DNA of 64,000 bases from VAZQ01 sp036557665 (lineage in GTDB: Bacteria > Pseudomonadota > Alphaproteobacteria > Rhizobiales > Xanthobacteraceae). Positions 26,648 through 34,344 of the stretch are shown here, one piece after another. The stretch spans positions 1 through 64,000 of the forward strand of contig DATBHG010000069.1 in assembly GCA_036557665.1 (NCBI GenBank), in the 5' to 3' direction. How positions within the stretch are numbered: position 1 is the stretch's first letter; every line of letters begins with the position of its first letter. Both the position numbers and the translations under genes were made by a program. Below the pieces are notes generated by a model that made no database searches, had not been told where the DNA came from, and worked only from the letters and a program-made list of their open reading frames with translations.

Positions 26648-27157
26648 ATGAGCACGATCCTTATCGAGGTCCGTCGCGCCAAGCCGTCAGATGCAACGGC
26701 TGTTGCCGCGACGCATGACGAGGCGTGGAGGGGCGCCTACCAGGGAGTCATCCCGGGCCCCGAGCTCGACAAGCTGATCAACCGGCGCGGCCCGCAGTGG
26801 TGGGACAGCGCCATTCGCAAGGGCAGCCGCATCGCCGTGCTCGCCTTCGGCGATACCATCGCCGGCTACGCCAACTATGGGCGCAACCGCGCGCGCAGCC
26901 TGTATTACGACGGCGAGATTTACGAGCTCTATCTGCGCCCGGAGTTTCAGGGCCTGGGCTTCGGCCGCAAGCTCTTCACCGCTGCGCGCCGCGACTTGGC
27001 GCAGAGTGGCCTGCAAAGCCTCGTGGTCTGGGCGCTTTCGGACAACGAGCCGGCGGTCGGCTTCTATCGCGCGCTTGCCGGCAAGGCGGTGGCACGCTCA
27101 TCCGAACGCTTCGGAGCTCGCGTCCTCGACAAGGTCGCGTTTGCCTGGGCAAGCTGA
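26648..27157 (+). CDS. GNAT-family N-acetyltransferase
   Basis: 169 residues from the ATG at 26648. The GNAT fold is clear: VRRAKPSDATAVAATHDEAWRGAYQGVIP at the N-terminus, then IYELYLRPEFQGLGFGRKLF holding the acetyl-CoA pyrophosphate loop (Q-G-L-G-F-G-R, about residue 103) and the C-terminal WALSDNEPAVGFYRAL. The substrate is unknown. It is followed by a strong rho-independent terminator at 27220. Confidence 0.9.
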   Translation: MSTILIEVRRAKPSDATAVAATHDEAWRGAYQGVIPGPELDKLINRRGPQWWDSAIRKGSRIAVLAFGDTIAGYANYGRNRARSLYYDGEIYELYLRPEFQGLGFGRKLFTAARRDLAQSGLQSLVVWALSDNEPAVGFYRALAGKAVARSSERFGARVLDKVAFAWAS

Positions 27158-27219
27158 CGCCTTACGTACCGCAACGGCGTTGACTTGTCCGCGTGACATG
27201 CTCGATTCATCAATTCCAT

Positions 27220-27246
27220 AAGGGTGACGCATTGCGTCGCCCTTTT
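27220..27246 (+). terminator. Rho-independent terminator after the GNAT gene
   Basis: An 11-base stem (AAGGGTGACGC / GCGTCGCCCTT, one G-U pair) with an ATT loop, followed by TT, sits 63 bases after the GNAT stop. It ends the plus-strand unit before the convergent folD gene. Confidence 0.8.
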
Positions 27247-27340
27247 GCCGTGCGCCGCGGCTGATCAGGGAAACGACCCGAGTTGCGTAGCGGCGACCTA
27301 CCGGGTCGCCCTTCATCCATTGGTCGGCAGATGCCATGCG

Positions 27341-27373
27341 GCGACAGGGGCGCGGCAATACCTCGCCCCTACG
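27341..27373. repeat. GTAGGGGCG-type palindromic mini-repeat, copy 1
   Basis: The minus strand reads CGTAGGGGCGAGG, then a short centre, then GCGCCCCTGTC. Outer arms GGGGCG/CGCCCC pair imperfectly. It shares the GTAGGGGCGAG head with copies at 42143, 57481 and 61351. It lies in the intergenic region just downstream of folD. Confidence 0.6.
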
Positions 27374-27388
27374 AATTTTGGTGGTGTC

Positions 27389-28300
27389 TCATTCCCGGTC
27401 CGCGCTGGCCTGCCGGCTCAGCGCTGGCGGCGCGAGCCCCGCCTGCGTGCAGGCAGCGCGCACCGTATTCGCGAGCAGGCACGCAATCGTCATCGGGCCG
27501 ACGCCGCCTGGAACCGGCGTGATTGCTCCCGCAACCTCGCAGGCTTCCGAGAATGCCACGTCGCCGACGATGCGCGAGGAGCCGTCCTCATCGGTGATGC
27601 GGTTAATCCCGACATCGATGACCGTCGCGCCGGGCTTGATCCAGTCACCTCGCACCATCCGCGCTCGTCCGACAGCGGCAAAGAGGATATCGGCGCGACG
27701 GCAGACAGTCCGGAGATCGCGTGTCCTGGAATGGGCCACCGTGACAGTCGCATTCTCCGCGAGCAGGAGCTGCACGAGCGGCTTTCCCACGATATTGGAG
27801 CGTCCTACCACCACCGCTTCAAGGCCTTCGAGCGATGGATGCACGGTCTTGGCGAGGAGCACGCATCCCAGCGGCGTGCAAGGTGCGAGTGCGGGCAGCC
27901 CCACCGCCAAGCGGCCGGCATTGACGGGATGAAAGCCGTCGACATCCTTTGCAGGCTCGATGGCGGCGATCACCTTCTGGGAACCGATCTGGGGCGGCAG
28001 GGGAAGCTGCACCAGAATGCCGTTGACGCTGGGATCGGCATTGAGTCGCACGACCAGCGCCAGCAGGTCGGCTTCGCTCGTCGTCGCGGGCAGACGGTGA
28101 TCAAAGGATCGCATACCGCTGCCGGCAGTCATCTTGACCTTGCTGCCGACATAGCTCTCGCTTGCGGGATTGGTGCCGACGAGAACGACCGCCAAACCCG
28201 GCACGATGCCGCGGTCGCGCTGCAACCGGTGCACTGCGTCCCTTACCCTGCCGCGCCAGTCCGCTGCGATCGCCTTCCCGTCGATGATCTGCGCGGCCAT
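27389..28300 (-). CDS. folD: Bifunctional methylenetetrahydrofolate dehydrogenase/cyclohydrolase
   Basis: 303 residues, normal FolD size. It interconverts 5,10-methylene-, methenyl- and 10-formyl-tetrahydrofolate using NADP. Motifs seen are VLVGTNPASESYVGSKVKM (lysine of the active site), DVDGFHPVNAGRLAVG and the NADP site VVVGRSNIVGKPLVQLLL, with PGGVGPMTIACLLANT near the C-terminus. It is preceded seven bases upstream by the DUF167 gene in the same direction and so probably cotranscribed with yggU and yggT. Confidence 0.96.
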   Translation of the reverse strand: MAAQIIDGKAIAADWRGRVRDAVHRLQRDRGIVPGLAVVLVGTNPASESYVGSKVKMTAGSGMRSFDHRLPATTSEADLLALVVRLNADPSVNGILVQLPLPPQIGSQKVIAAIEPAKDVDGFHPVNAGRLAVGLPALAPCTPLGCVLLAKTVHPSLEGLEAVVVGRSNIVGKPLVQLLLAENATVTVAHSRTRDLRTVCRRADILFAAVGRARMVRGDWIKPGATVIDVGINRITDEDGSSRIVGDVAFSEACEVAGAITPVPGGVGPMTIACLLANTVRAACTQAGLAPPALSRQASADRE

Positions 28301-28307
28301 TCAGTAA

Positions 28308-28652
28308 TCACGCCAGGTTGGCGCAGGAGGCGCGGGTGCACAGGCTTTCCATGGCACTGGCCAGAGCGGCAGGAGCACCTGCCACCCGCACGCGCTTGAG
28401 GCGGACGGTTGCGCCCGCCGCGATGCTGACTTGCCGCAGGGGAACGCCCAGCGACTTGGCCAGGAGCCTGACCAGCGCCGCGTTCGCCTCGCCTTCATGG
28501 GGGGCTGCTCGCACCCTTACCTTCAGCGCGCTGCGGCCATCGGCCAGCTGCTCGATCCCATCTATCGCATCGCGACCGCCTTTTGGCGTGAGCCGCACGA
28601 CTATGCCGAGGCCTCCGGCCTCGGCGCGCCAAGGTCGAGGGGGGCTGGCCAT
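28308..28652 (-). CDS. DUF167 (YggU-like) family protein
   Basis: 114 residues. The family core is IVVRLTPKGGRDAIDGIEQ near the N-terminus and ALKVRVRAAPHEGEANAALVRLLAKSLGVPLRQVSIAAGATVRLKRVRVAG further on. YggU-like proteins are small alpha/beta proteins of unknown function, often encoded next to YggT. The ATG immediately follows the yggT stop with no gap, so the pair is translationally close. Confidence 0.93.
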   Translation of the reverse strand: MASPPRPWRAEAGGLGIVVRLTPKGGRDAIDGIEQLADGRSALKVRVRAAPHEGEANAALVRLLAKSLGVPLRQVSIAAGATVRLKRVRVAGAPAALASAMESLCTRASCANLA

Positions 28653-28946
28653 CTACGCGAATAACGAGACGTAGAGCCATTCGATCAACACGCGAAGAAA
28701 CATCAGCCCGATGATCAGAATCACCGGAGAAATATCAATCCCGCCCAGGTTGGGCATGATGGCGCGGATCGGGCGGAGCGCAGGCTCCGTGATCCGATAA
28801 AGAAAGTCCCAGATCATGCGGACGGTGTGATTGTAGCTGTTGACCACGTTGAACGCGATCAGCCACGACAACACCGCCGCGGCTATCAGCACGTAGATGT
28901 AGAGCGTGATGAGTGTGTCAATGAGCCAAAGAAAGGGATTGACCAT
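28653..28946 (-). CDS. YggT family membrane protein
   Basis: 97 residues with two membrane helices (LWLIDTLITLYIYVLIAAAVL and INPVILIIGLMFL-type C-terminal segment). The conserved PALRPIRAIMPNLGGIDISP lies between them. YggT-family proteins are inner-membrane proteins with a suggested role in osmotic or ion homeostasis, which is unproven here. It heads the yggT-yggU-folD group. Confidence 0.93.
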   Translation of the reverse strand: MVNPFLWLIDTLITLYIYVLIAAAVLSWLIAFNVVNSYNHTVRMIWDFLYRITEPALRPIRAIMPNLGGIDISPVILIIGLMFLRVLIEWLYVSLFA

Positions 28947-29091
28947 TGGAATTCAGCCCCGCAATCGCCCGTGCCTGAAGCAAACGCCGGCAGGCCAAGC
29001 TGTGATAGTCGGCTCGCCTCGGCTACGTCAACGTAGCCTGCGACGCCGCCGATACCTGGACTTTTCCGGTTGCTGGTGCACGGCAGTGTCC

Positions 29092-29120
29092 TTGACTCCA
29101 CAGGACCCTCGCCCTAAATG
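29092..29120 (+). promoter_or_regulatory. Sigma-70-type promoter of tRNA-Ala
   Basis: TTGACT (29092-29097) and TAAATG (29115-29120) are separated by exactly 17 bases, an ideal spacing. They lie 42 bases before the first base of the tRNA. No protein-coding start lies nearby on this strand. Confidence 0.6.
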
Positions 29121-29161
29121 GCCCCGCACTCGCAGGTGCCCGGTTCGGGCTGCTTTTTGGC

Positions 29162-29237
29162 GGGGCCGTAGCTCAGTTGGGAGAGCGCCTCGTTCGCAAT
29201 GAGGAGGTCAGGGGTTCGACCCCCCTCGGCTCCACCA
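29162..29237 (+). tRNA. tRNA-Ala (anticodon CGC)
   Basis: 76 bases including an encoded CCA. The acceptor stem pairs GGGGCCG with CGGCTCC (one G-U), the D arm is GCTC-AGTTGGGA-GAGC, and the anticodon stem CCTCG/TGAGG encloses TTCGCAA, giving anticodon CGC for GCG alanine codons. The T arm is AGGGG-TTCGACC-CCCCT. A good promoter is seen upstream. Confidence 0.97.
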
Positions 29238-29389
29238 GCTGAAAATCTCGACAGAGCGGGATTCGTCTGCACTTCTGGGGCAGCGGCGCCGCGCCTGCCC
29301 GGTGCGCGCAGGCGAGGTGCATGCGGAACTTGCCATGGGCGGTCCGCATTAACGCTGGATTTGCTGCGGGCAGCCGACTGGTTATCCAA

Positions 29390-30613
29390 ATGGCGAATTT
29401 GTCGATTGCCACGAAATGCTGCGTGGTCGGCGGCGGTCCGGCCGGGATGATGCTCGGTTTTCTGCTGGCGCGCGCCGGTGTCGAAGTCGTGGTGCTGGAG
29501 AAGCACGCCGACTTTTTCCGCGATTTTCGCGGCGACACGGTGCATCCCTCGACCCTCGAGCTGATGTACGAGCTCGGCCTGCTCGATAAATTCCTCGCGC
29601 TCCCTCATTCGAAGGTCGATCGCCTCACCATGCAGGTCGGCGACGAGCTCCTGACTGTCGATTTCAGTCATCTGCCGACGAAGTGCAAATTCATCGCGCT
29701 GATGCCGCAATGGGACTTCCTGAACTTTCTGGCTGAGCAGGGCAAGCATTATGGGACGTTCCTTCTGAAAATGAGGACGGAGGCGATCGATCTGGTCAAA
29801 GACGGCGCTGGTGTCGTTGGCGTGCGTGCCAACACGCCGGACGGCCCGCTCACGATCCGCGCCGATCTGGTCGTCGGCTGCGACGGCCGGCATTCTACAT
29901 TGCGCGAGCAGGCCGGCTTGCACGTCGACAGCCTCGGTGCGCCGATGGACGTGTTATGGTTCCGGCTATCGCGCAAGGACAGGGACAGCGATCAGACCAT
30001 GGCGCACATCGAAGCGGGTCGCATGATAGTCATGCTGAACCGTACCGATTATTGGCAATGCGCCTATCTGATTCCCAAAGGCGGAATGGAGCAGGTCAGA
30101 AACAAAGGACTTCCTGCCTTTCGCCAAGCGGTCGCAGATCTATCGCCCTTTGTCGGCGACCGAGTTGGCGAGATCAGGGATTGGGACGACGTCAAGCTAC
30201 TGACGGTCGGCGTCGACAGATTGCGACGGTGGCATGTGCCCGGCCTTCTCTGCATCGGCGACGCGGCGCACGTGATGTCGCCGATCGGCGGCGTCGGCAT
30301 AAATCTTGCGGTCCAGGATGCCGTCGCTGCGGCGAATGTCCTCGCCAAGCCGCTGTTGGAGGGCTCGGTGACGGCAGATCGGTTGGACGAAATCCAGAAG
30401 CGACGACTTTTCCCCACCCGTATCGTTCAGATCGCCCAGCTCATGTTGCAAAACCGCCTCATTGGCCCTGCGCTCGAAAGCCGTGGGCGGCTGCGGGCGC
30501 CGCTGATAGTCAGGTTGTTGCAGTGGCCAATATTGCGCAGCATTCCCGGCCGGCTGTTCGGGCTCGGTGTCCGGCCGGAGCACATTCAAACGCCCGGCGC
30601 GGCGCGGACCTGA
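29390..30613 (+). CDS. FAD-dependent monooxygenase (PHBH/UbiH-like)
   Basis: 407 residues from the ATG at 29390. Three FAD fingerprints are present: GGGPAGMMLGFLLARAGVEV (GxGxxG), the internal DLVVGCDGRHSTLREQAG (DG motif) and GLLCIGDAAHVMSPIGGVG (GD motif). This is the class A flavoprotein aromatic hydroxylase family, which uses NAD(P)H and O2 to hydroxylate phenolic or quinoid substrates. GDTVHPSTLELMYELGLLDK is also typical. The frame opens further upstream, but that part overlaps non-coding sequence near the tRNA. Confidence 0.9.
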   Translation: MANLSIATKCCVVGGGPAGMMLGFLLARAGVEVVVLEKHADFFRDFRGDTVHPSTLELMYELGLLDKFLALPHSKVDRLTMQVGDELLTVDFSHLPTKCKFIALMPQWDFLNFLAEQGKHYGTFLLKMRTEAIDLVKDGAGVVGVRANTPDGPLTIRADLVVGCDGRHSTLREQAGLHVDSLGAPMDVLWFRLSRKDRDSDQTMAHIEAGRMIVMLNRTDYWQCAYLIPKGGMEQVRNKGLPAFRQAVADLSPFVGDRVGEIRDWDDVKLLTVGVDRLRRWHVPGLLCIGDAAHVMSPIGGVGINLAVQDAVAAANVLAKPLLEGSVTADRLDEIQKRRLFPTRIVQIAQLMLQNRLIGPALESRGRLRAPLIVRLLQWPILRSIPGRLFGLGVRPEHIQTPGAART

Positions 30614-30728
30614 GATTTCTTGCTCCCGAATTGAAGGGCAAACAGTTTTGGCCGCAAGAAACGAAGTGCGGCGACCTCGATCGGGCCTTACCTGCATCTC
30701 GGTAAACAGGATCGAAGGAGAACGGGCG

Positions 30729-31196
30729 ATGAGCTTCCGCATCAGCGGCCTGCCGGCCGAGAAGTTTCGGCGTCTTTTCGAGCTTTCCGATGAAGAGCTG
30801 GCGGCACAGGGCGCAGTCCGCAGAATTGCCGATGCGCGAAGCCCCGGCTACCCCTGCCGTATCAGCCTGACCGATTCGAACGAAGGCGACGAGCTGCTGC
30901 TCGTCAACTACGAGCACCATCCGGTCGATTCCCCGTATCGCATGCGATTCGCCATCTATGTCCGCAGGGACGAGGAAATGTATGATGCCGTCGACCAGGT
31001 GCCTGAGCAATTGCGTATTCGCCAACTGGCCGTACGCTCGTTCGACAACGACGGCATGATGGTCGGCTGGGAGCTGGTCAGTGGCCGGGAGCTGGAGGCT
31101 GCAATCGAACGGCTATTTGCCCAGCCAAGGTCGCGATACCTTCACGTGCACTACGCAGCGCCCGGCTGCTATGCCGCCCGCATTGATCGGGCCTGA
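30729..31196 (+). CDS. DUF1203 domain-containing protein
   Basis: 155 residues from the ATG at 30729 (AAGGAG about ten bases upstream). The family pattern SGLPAEKFRRLFELSDEEL, then YPCRISLTDSNEGDELLLVNYEHHPVDSPYR and the C-terminal RYLHVHYAAPGCYAARID is clear. Its function is unknown. It lies 115 bases after the monooxygenase. Confidence 0.9.
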   Translation: MSFRISGLPAEKFRRLFELSDEELAAQGAVRRIADARSPGYPCRISLTDSNEGDELLLVNYEHHPVDSPYRMRFAIYVRRDEEMYDAVDQVPEQLRIRQLAVRSFDNDGMMVGWELVSGRELEAAIERLFAQPRSRYLHVHYAAPGCYAARIDRA

Positions 31197-31290
31197 CGTG
31201 GCTGCTCAAAACGGCTTCCTGCGCGAAGGGCATTTCTTTCGCGCAAACACAAGGAGCCAGCAGGCGGCAGAGGGAACCAAGGAGGCGGCA

Positions 31291-31512
31291 TTGCATTTGC
31301 GCAACATGCGAATGGTGTTGCGCGCCCTCGATAGGCGAATTCGGCAATACTACTCATCGTTGTTAAGCGATGTTCCCCAGGAGCTCGTGAACGTGCTGCG
31401 AGGACGGTTGTCCGCTCGCGAGGCTCCGAAAGAGGAGTCCAAGCTGGATCGCGTCCGGCCGGGCGCAATGCCGCGCGTTCGAATGCCCCAGACGCGCAGG
31501 CGGGAGAGGTGA
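31291..31512 (+). CDS. Small protein with a NepR-like helical segment (tentative)
   Basis: 73 residues if it starts at TTG 31291, which is preceded by a near-perfect AAGGAGG five bases upstream. No ATG has such a signal. The segment LRALDRRIRQYYSSLLSDVPQELVNVLRGRL resembles the L-R-x-x-Y...V-P-x-x-x-x-x-L-L core of NepR, the anti-sigma factor of the alphaproteobacterial general stress response, but with one residue fewer between Tyr and Val-Pro. NepR is normally linked to PhyR and EcfG, and neither is seen here, so this may be a NepR-like paralogue, an unrelated small helical protein, or not expressed. Its C-terminus is arginine-rich (RMPQTRRRER). Confidence 0.4.
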   Translation: MHLRNMRMVLRALDRRIRQYYSSLLSDVPQELVNVLRGRLSAREAPKEESKLDRVRPGAMPRVRMPQTRRRER

Positions 31513-31707
31513 AGTCGCCGGAAGACCGCAGCACTTTCTGGCATTCGACTGGCGCACAAGGGAGTCGCCTTCAGCCTCTCTCCGATCAAACAACCCTTTA
31601 CCGCCACGCGATCCGCCGGGAAAACTCAAGTAGCCCCCCGGTAATGGCGGCCGTTGACCCCGGTTCGATGCCGGAACCATGCTCCGCGGGCTCCGCAGCC
31701 GGGTCGA

Positions 31708-31730
31708 ATGCCAGGGTCCGACCCTGGCAT
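31708..31730. repeat. 23-base perfect palindrome
   Basis: ATGCCAGGGTC and GACCCTGGCAT are exact reverse complements around a single central C. No thymine run follows either side, so it is not a simple terminator. It could be an operator or recombination site. Confidence 0.55.
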
Positions 31731-31779
31731 GCAGCCGCACTCAACCTTTGGCATATTCAGGGTGCGCTCCACACGCATG

Positions 31780-31799
31780 TCCCTGTAAATCCCTGTAAA
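31780..31799. repeat. TCCCTGTAAA tandem duplication
   Basis: Two exact head-to-tail copies of TCCCTGTAAA. The complementary core CAGGGA recurs about 90 bases to the right in the opposite orientation. Confidence 0.6.
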
Positions 31800-31872
31800 G
31801 GGGGGCGGGGGGAAGCTCCAAGATCTTAAAAATAACGCAAATTCAACGACTTATGCCATAAGGACGAAGCTA

Positions 31873-31922
31873 AAAACAGGGCGGAAACAGGGACGGAACA
31901 GGGACGGAAACAGGGACGGAGC
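31873..31922. repeat. AACAGGGACGG direct-repeat cluster
   Basis: Four consecutive copies of an 11-12 base unit (AAACAGGGCGG, AAACAGGGACGG, AACAGGGACGG, AAACAGGGACGG). The CAGGGA core is inverted relative to the TCCCTGTAAA pair at 31780. Units are too short and lack spacers, so this is not CRISPR. Confidence 0.65.
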
Positions 31923-32063
31923 AGAGAATCGCAAATCCCCGCCGCAGCAACAGCACCTGCCGAAGGTCGCTTCGAGGGAGCAGCACACGACGAGCTCCCC
32001 CGCGCGCTGAACCATCAGATCGGATGGGGACGGACATCATGCGCCGTCGCGGAGCCGGCATGC

Positions 32064-32094
32064 AAAAAGCCCGGCGCGGCTTTCCACCCGGGCT
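32064..32094 (-). terminator. Rho-independent terminator reading leftwards
   Basis: On the minus strand AGCCCGG pairs with CCGGGCT around a 13-base loop and is followed by TTTTG. No CDS ends just to its right: the nearest, the exported hypothetical protein, ends 360 bases away. It may instead terminate an unrecognised RNA. Confidence 0.6.
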
Positions 32095-32145
32095 TCCTAC
32101 ACAAGTTCCAGATTACACTTCTTAACACGAGTCGAGTTTCAATGC

Positions 32146-32213
32146 AAGAGAAATTTTCGTCGAGAAATTTTCGTCGAAATTTTCTGCGAAAATTTTCTGA
32201 GGCGAAAATTCCT
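32146..32213. repeat. AAATTTTC short-repeat cluster
   Basis: Two exact copies of GAGAAATTTTCGTC (32148-32161 and 32162-32175) are followed by degenerate copies GAAATTTTCTGC, GAAAATTTTCTGAG and GCGAAAATTCCTGC. The period is about 12-14 bases. Because AAATTT is self-complementary the cluster can fold into hairpins. It is AT-rich in a GC-rich genome. Confidence 0.65.
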
Positions 32214-32453
32214 GCGGCATCTTCGCGGAGCCCGGACATCTGCCGCATAACGCCTGCGCGCGCAACTCGTCGTACTGACGGCCCGCCGTGCGTTACCCGT
32301 GATTTTGTTCCGGTCGGAGGTTACTTTCCGGCCTTGGAGGCCCGGCTAAAGGCGCCGGTGTCGTACAATCGGTGCGATCTGCGATGCGAGTGAAACCGGC
32401 GCGGGGCAAGCCGCGTACCGGTCGAGGACTCAACTGCCGGTAAGCCGAGCCTA

Positions 32454-33008
32454 CTAATCCGCGGGTCCCAGCACCTGCATGAGCGGCAGGAGCTTGTCGT
32501 AGTACTTCGAGACCAACGCGATGTTTTCCTTGAACGCAATGGGCTTTGCGCCCTTGAGTGCCGCCTCGAGCTCCGCCAGGGTGTCTTTTTTTGCTGCGTC
32601 CGAGACGGATTTGTCCGCCTTGAGCGCCTCGATCTCCTCCCTGACCTGCTCAGGTGGCTCGGTGAACTTCCTGGTCTGCGGATCGATGTGGGACATGATT
32701 ATCGCGATGTTCATCGACACGTCGTCGTATTCGGCGAGGCTTGCAAAGCCGTTCTTCTTGGCAACGGCCTCCGCCTGCGCCTTCACCTTCGGGTCCGAGT
32801 TGTCCACATTCGCCCCATAGAGCCTCGCCATCTCGTCGTCGGCGGCCATGAATCCCTGAATATGCCTATCGGTGAGCTTGATCTGGTTCATGTCCTGCGC
32901 AGCGACCGCGCCGGGATGACACAGAGCAAGACTGAAAAGTGCGGGAAAGAACGCCAGGAGAAAGCTCCGACAAATCGAAACTGCGAATCCGTTTCGAATG
33001 AGCGACAT
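32454..33008 (-). CDS. Exported hypothetical protein
   Basis: 184 residues from the ATG at 33008 (GGAGGG about seven bases upstream). The signal peptide is seen as FLLAFFPALFSLALCHPGAVAAQD, with cleavage likely after VAA. The mature part is helical and charged: KLTDRHIQGFMAADDEMARLY, NGFASLAEYDDVSMNIAIIMSHIDP and a C-terminal ALVSKYYDKLLPLMQVLG. I do not recognise the family. The absence of cysteines and membrane segments points to a soluble periplasmic protein. Confidence 0.75.
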   Translation of the reverse strand: MSLIRNGFAVSICRSFLLAFFPALFSLALCHPGAVAAQDMNQIKLTDRHIQGFMAADDEMARLYGANVDNSDPKVKAQAEAVAKKNGFASLAEYDDVSMNIAIIMSHIDPQTRKFTEPPEQVREEIEALKADKSVSDAAKKDTLAELEAALKGAKPIAFKENIALVSKYYDKLLPLMQVLGPAD

Positions 33009-33127
33009 GGCATGACCCTCCATCGCGAATTCATCGCTGCGCCCACTATTGTTGAGGCAATGCTCTTTCAAACTATTCGGACTGAAGGGCTCTCTCTACC
33101 CTGATCCACGGCATCGTCATTGTAGGA

Positions 33128-33352
33128 TTACGCGCCAGCATCGTCGAGAAATGTGCGCACTGCATCGGCGAGCCCGAGCGGAGTCTCGCCGTCAATATCA
33201 TGGCCGCTTTCCAGCTCGATCATTCTAACGCCCTGGTTGAGCGGGCGTACGTTGTCAATGGTTTCGGGCGCGAGCATGTCCGACCTCTTGCCGCGGATGA
33301 CGGGCGCCGGCACCCGCGTATCAGCCCGCATGGACCAGAGGAAGACAGGCAC
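33128..33352 (-). pseudogene. C-terminal remnant of an alpha/beta hydrolase
   Basis: The 74-residue frame reads VPAPVIRGKRSDMLAPETIDNVRPLN and then IELESGHDIDGETPLGLADAVRTFLDD. This is the usual last third of an alpha/beta-fold hydrolase, with the acidic loop RGKRSDM and the catalytic GHD histidine. Upstream in frame a stop occurs after a few codons (TAG near 33377-33379), and the N-terminal nucleophile part is missing, so this is a truncated fragment. It lies between an exported protein gene and cobS. Confidence 0.65.
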
Positions 33353-33492
33353 CGGACGCGGACGAGCGCACCCGAGCTATGCCGCTCCGCTCGCGGATTT
33401 GCGATTGCGGCCCGGACTCGAGGCCGTAGGCGCGTCGCTGTCCCGGAGAGATTGAGCCTCCAAGGGGCTCCCAACCCGCCCTGTGATCTCGG

Positions 33493-34281
33493 TCAGTGCG
33501 CTTGCGGGTTGTGCGCCGCGGCGGCGATCAGCAGAATGAGGACTTCATTCACCTGCTCGAGTGCCCCCACGACGTCGCCGGTCTGGCCGCCGATCTGCCG
33601 CACGGTCGCCCATGCCATCGCGGTGGTTGCCGCGGCCAAGAGAAGGAGGGCCGAAACGCCCGCGGCGGGATTCAGCCCGGCGATGAGAGCAGCCGCACCG
33701 ATAACCCACGCCATGGCTGCGCTCTCCGGCGATGGGGCACCCGCGGCTGCGGAAAGACCGTCGCTCCGCGCCGCCGGAACGAGCCGCATGAAGCTCGGCA
33801 AAGGCGCACGCGCGGCGGCATGCGAAGCGATGAGAGCGAACGCAACTGAGCGCGGATCCGCGATCGTCGCGAGCGCGCTCCATCGCAACAGCAAAGAGCC
33901 CAGCAGCGCGCAGGCCCCGTAGGTCCCGAGCCGGCTGTCGCGCATGATCCCAAGCTTCTGCTCGCGGTCCTTCCCTCCCCCGAACCCGTCGGTCGTATCC
34001 GCCAACCCGTCCTCATGCAGGCAGCCGGTGATCGCCATCGCAGACGCAAGCGCAAGGGCAGCCGCGGGCCCCGACGGCATGCCGATCCGAGCCATCGCCC
34101 CATAGACGACGGCACCGATCGCCCCCACGCCCAGACCCGCAACCGGGAGCGCCCAACTGGCGCGAGCGAGATCGCGTCCATCGATCGCGCTGGAATCCGC
34201 GAGCGGAAGGCGGGTGGAGAACAGCAGACTGACCGTGAGGTCTGCCATGAGGGTGCGAAGCCATGCGCCAAGCCTCTTCAT
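33493..34281 (-). CDS. cobS: Adenosylcobinamide-GDP ribazoletransferase
   Basis: 262 residues, multi-pass membrane enzyme that joins alpha-ribazole to adenosylcobinamide-GDP in the last steps of cobalamin synthesis. The CobS pattern is present: FSTRLPL, ALPVAGLGVGAIGAVVYG, TGCLHEDGLADTTDGFGGGKDREQKLGIMRDSRLGTYGA with the Asp-rich catalytic loop (about residues 85-123). It is divergent from cobT with a 63-base shared promoter region. No cobalamin riboswitch is recognisable there. Confidence 0.96.
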   Translation of the reverse strand: MKRLGAWLRTLMADLTVSLLFSTRLPLADSSAIDGRDLARASWALPVAGLGVGAIGAVVYGAMARIGMPSGPAAALALASAMAITGCLHEDGLADTTDGFGGGKDREQKLGIMRDSRLGTYGACALLGSLLLRWSALATIADPRSVAFALIASHAAARAPLPSFMRLVPAARSDGLSAAAGAPSPESAAMAWVIGAAALIAGLNPAAGVSALLLLAAATTAMAWATVRQIGGQTGDVVGALEQVNEVLILLIAAAAHNPQAH

Positions 34282-34344
34282 GTTGCCGCACGTCCCACCG
34301 CGTTATAGGCCCAGCTTCAAGAACATTGTTATATCGCAATTGCC

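Larger units (their letters stand above)
31513..32453. other. 941-base gene-poor, repeat-rich region
   Basis: No open frame here has family resemblance, and the base composition is locally less GC-rich around 31.8 kb and 32.1-32.2 kb. It contains a perfect 23-base palindrome, two kinds of CAGGGA-type short repeats, an AAATTTTC repeat cluster and a rho-independent terminator pointing left, each listed separately. It may be remnant mobile DNA or hold unrecognised RNA genes. Confidence 0.6.

Noticed and set aside
31513..31760. Possible second tRNA in the repeat region (a TTCGA-like stretch near 31664)
   Set aside because: No cloverleaf could be built around it: acceptor and D-arm pairing are missing on both strands.
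32146..32213. Possible CRISPR array
   Set aside because: Repeat units of about 13 bases have no spacers and are degenerate; no cas genes in the window.
33220..33474. 84-codon minus-strand frame overlapping the hydrolase remnant
   Set aside because: Different frame from the remnant and Arg/Ser-rich low-complexity translation.
34282..34344. Cobalamin riboswitch between cobS and cobT
   Set aside because: Only 63 bases separate the two starts, far too short for a B12 riboswitch, and no B12-box pattern is seen.
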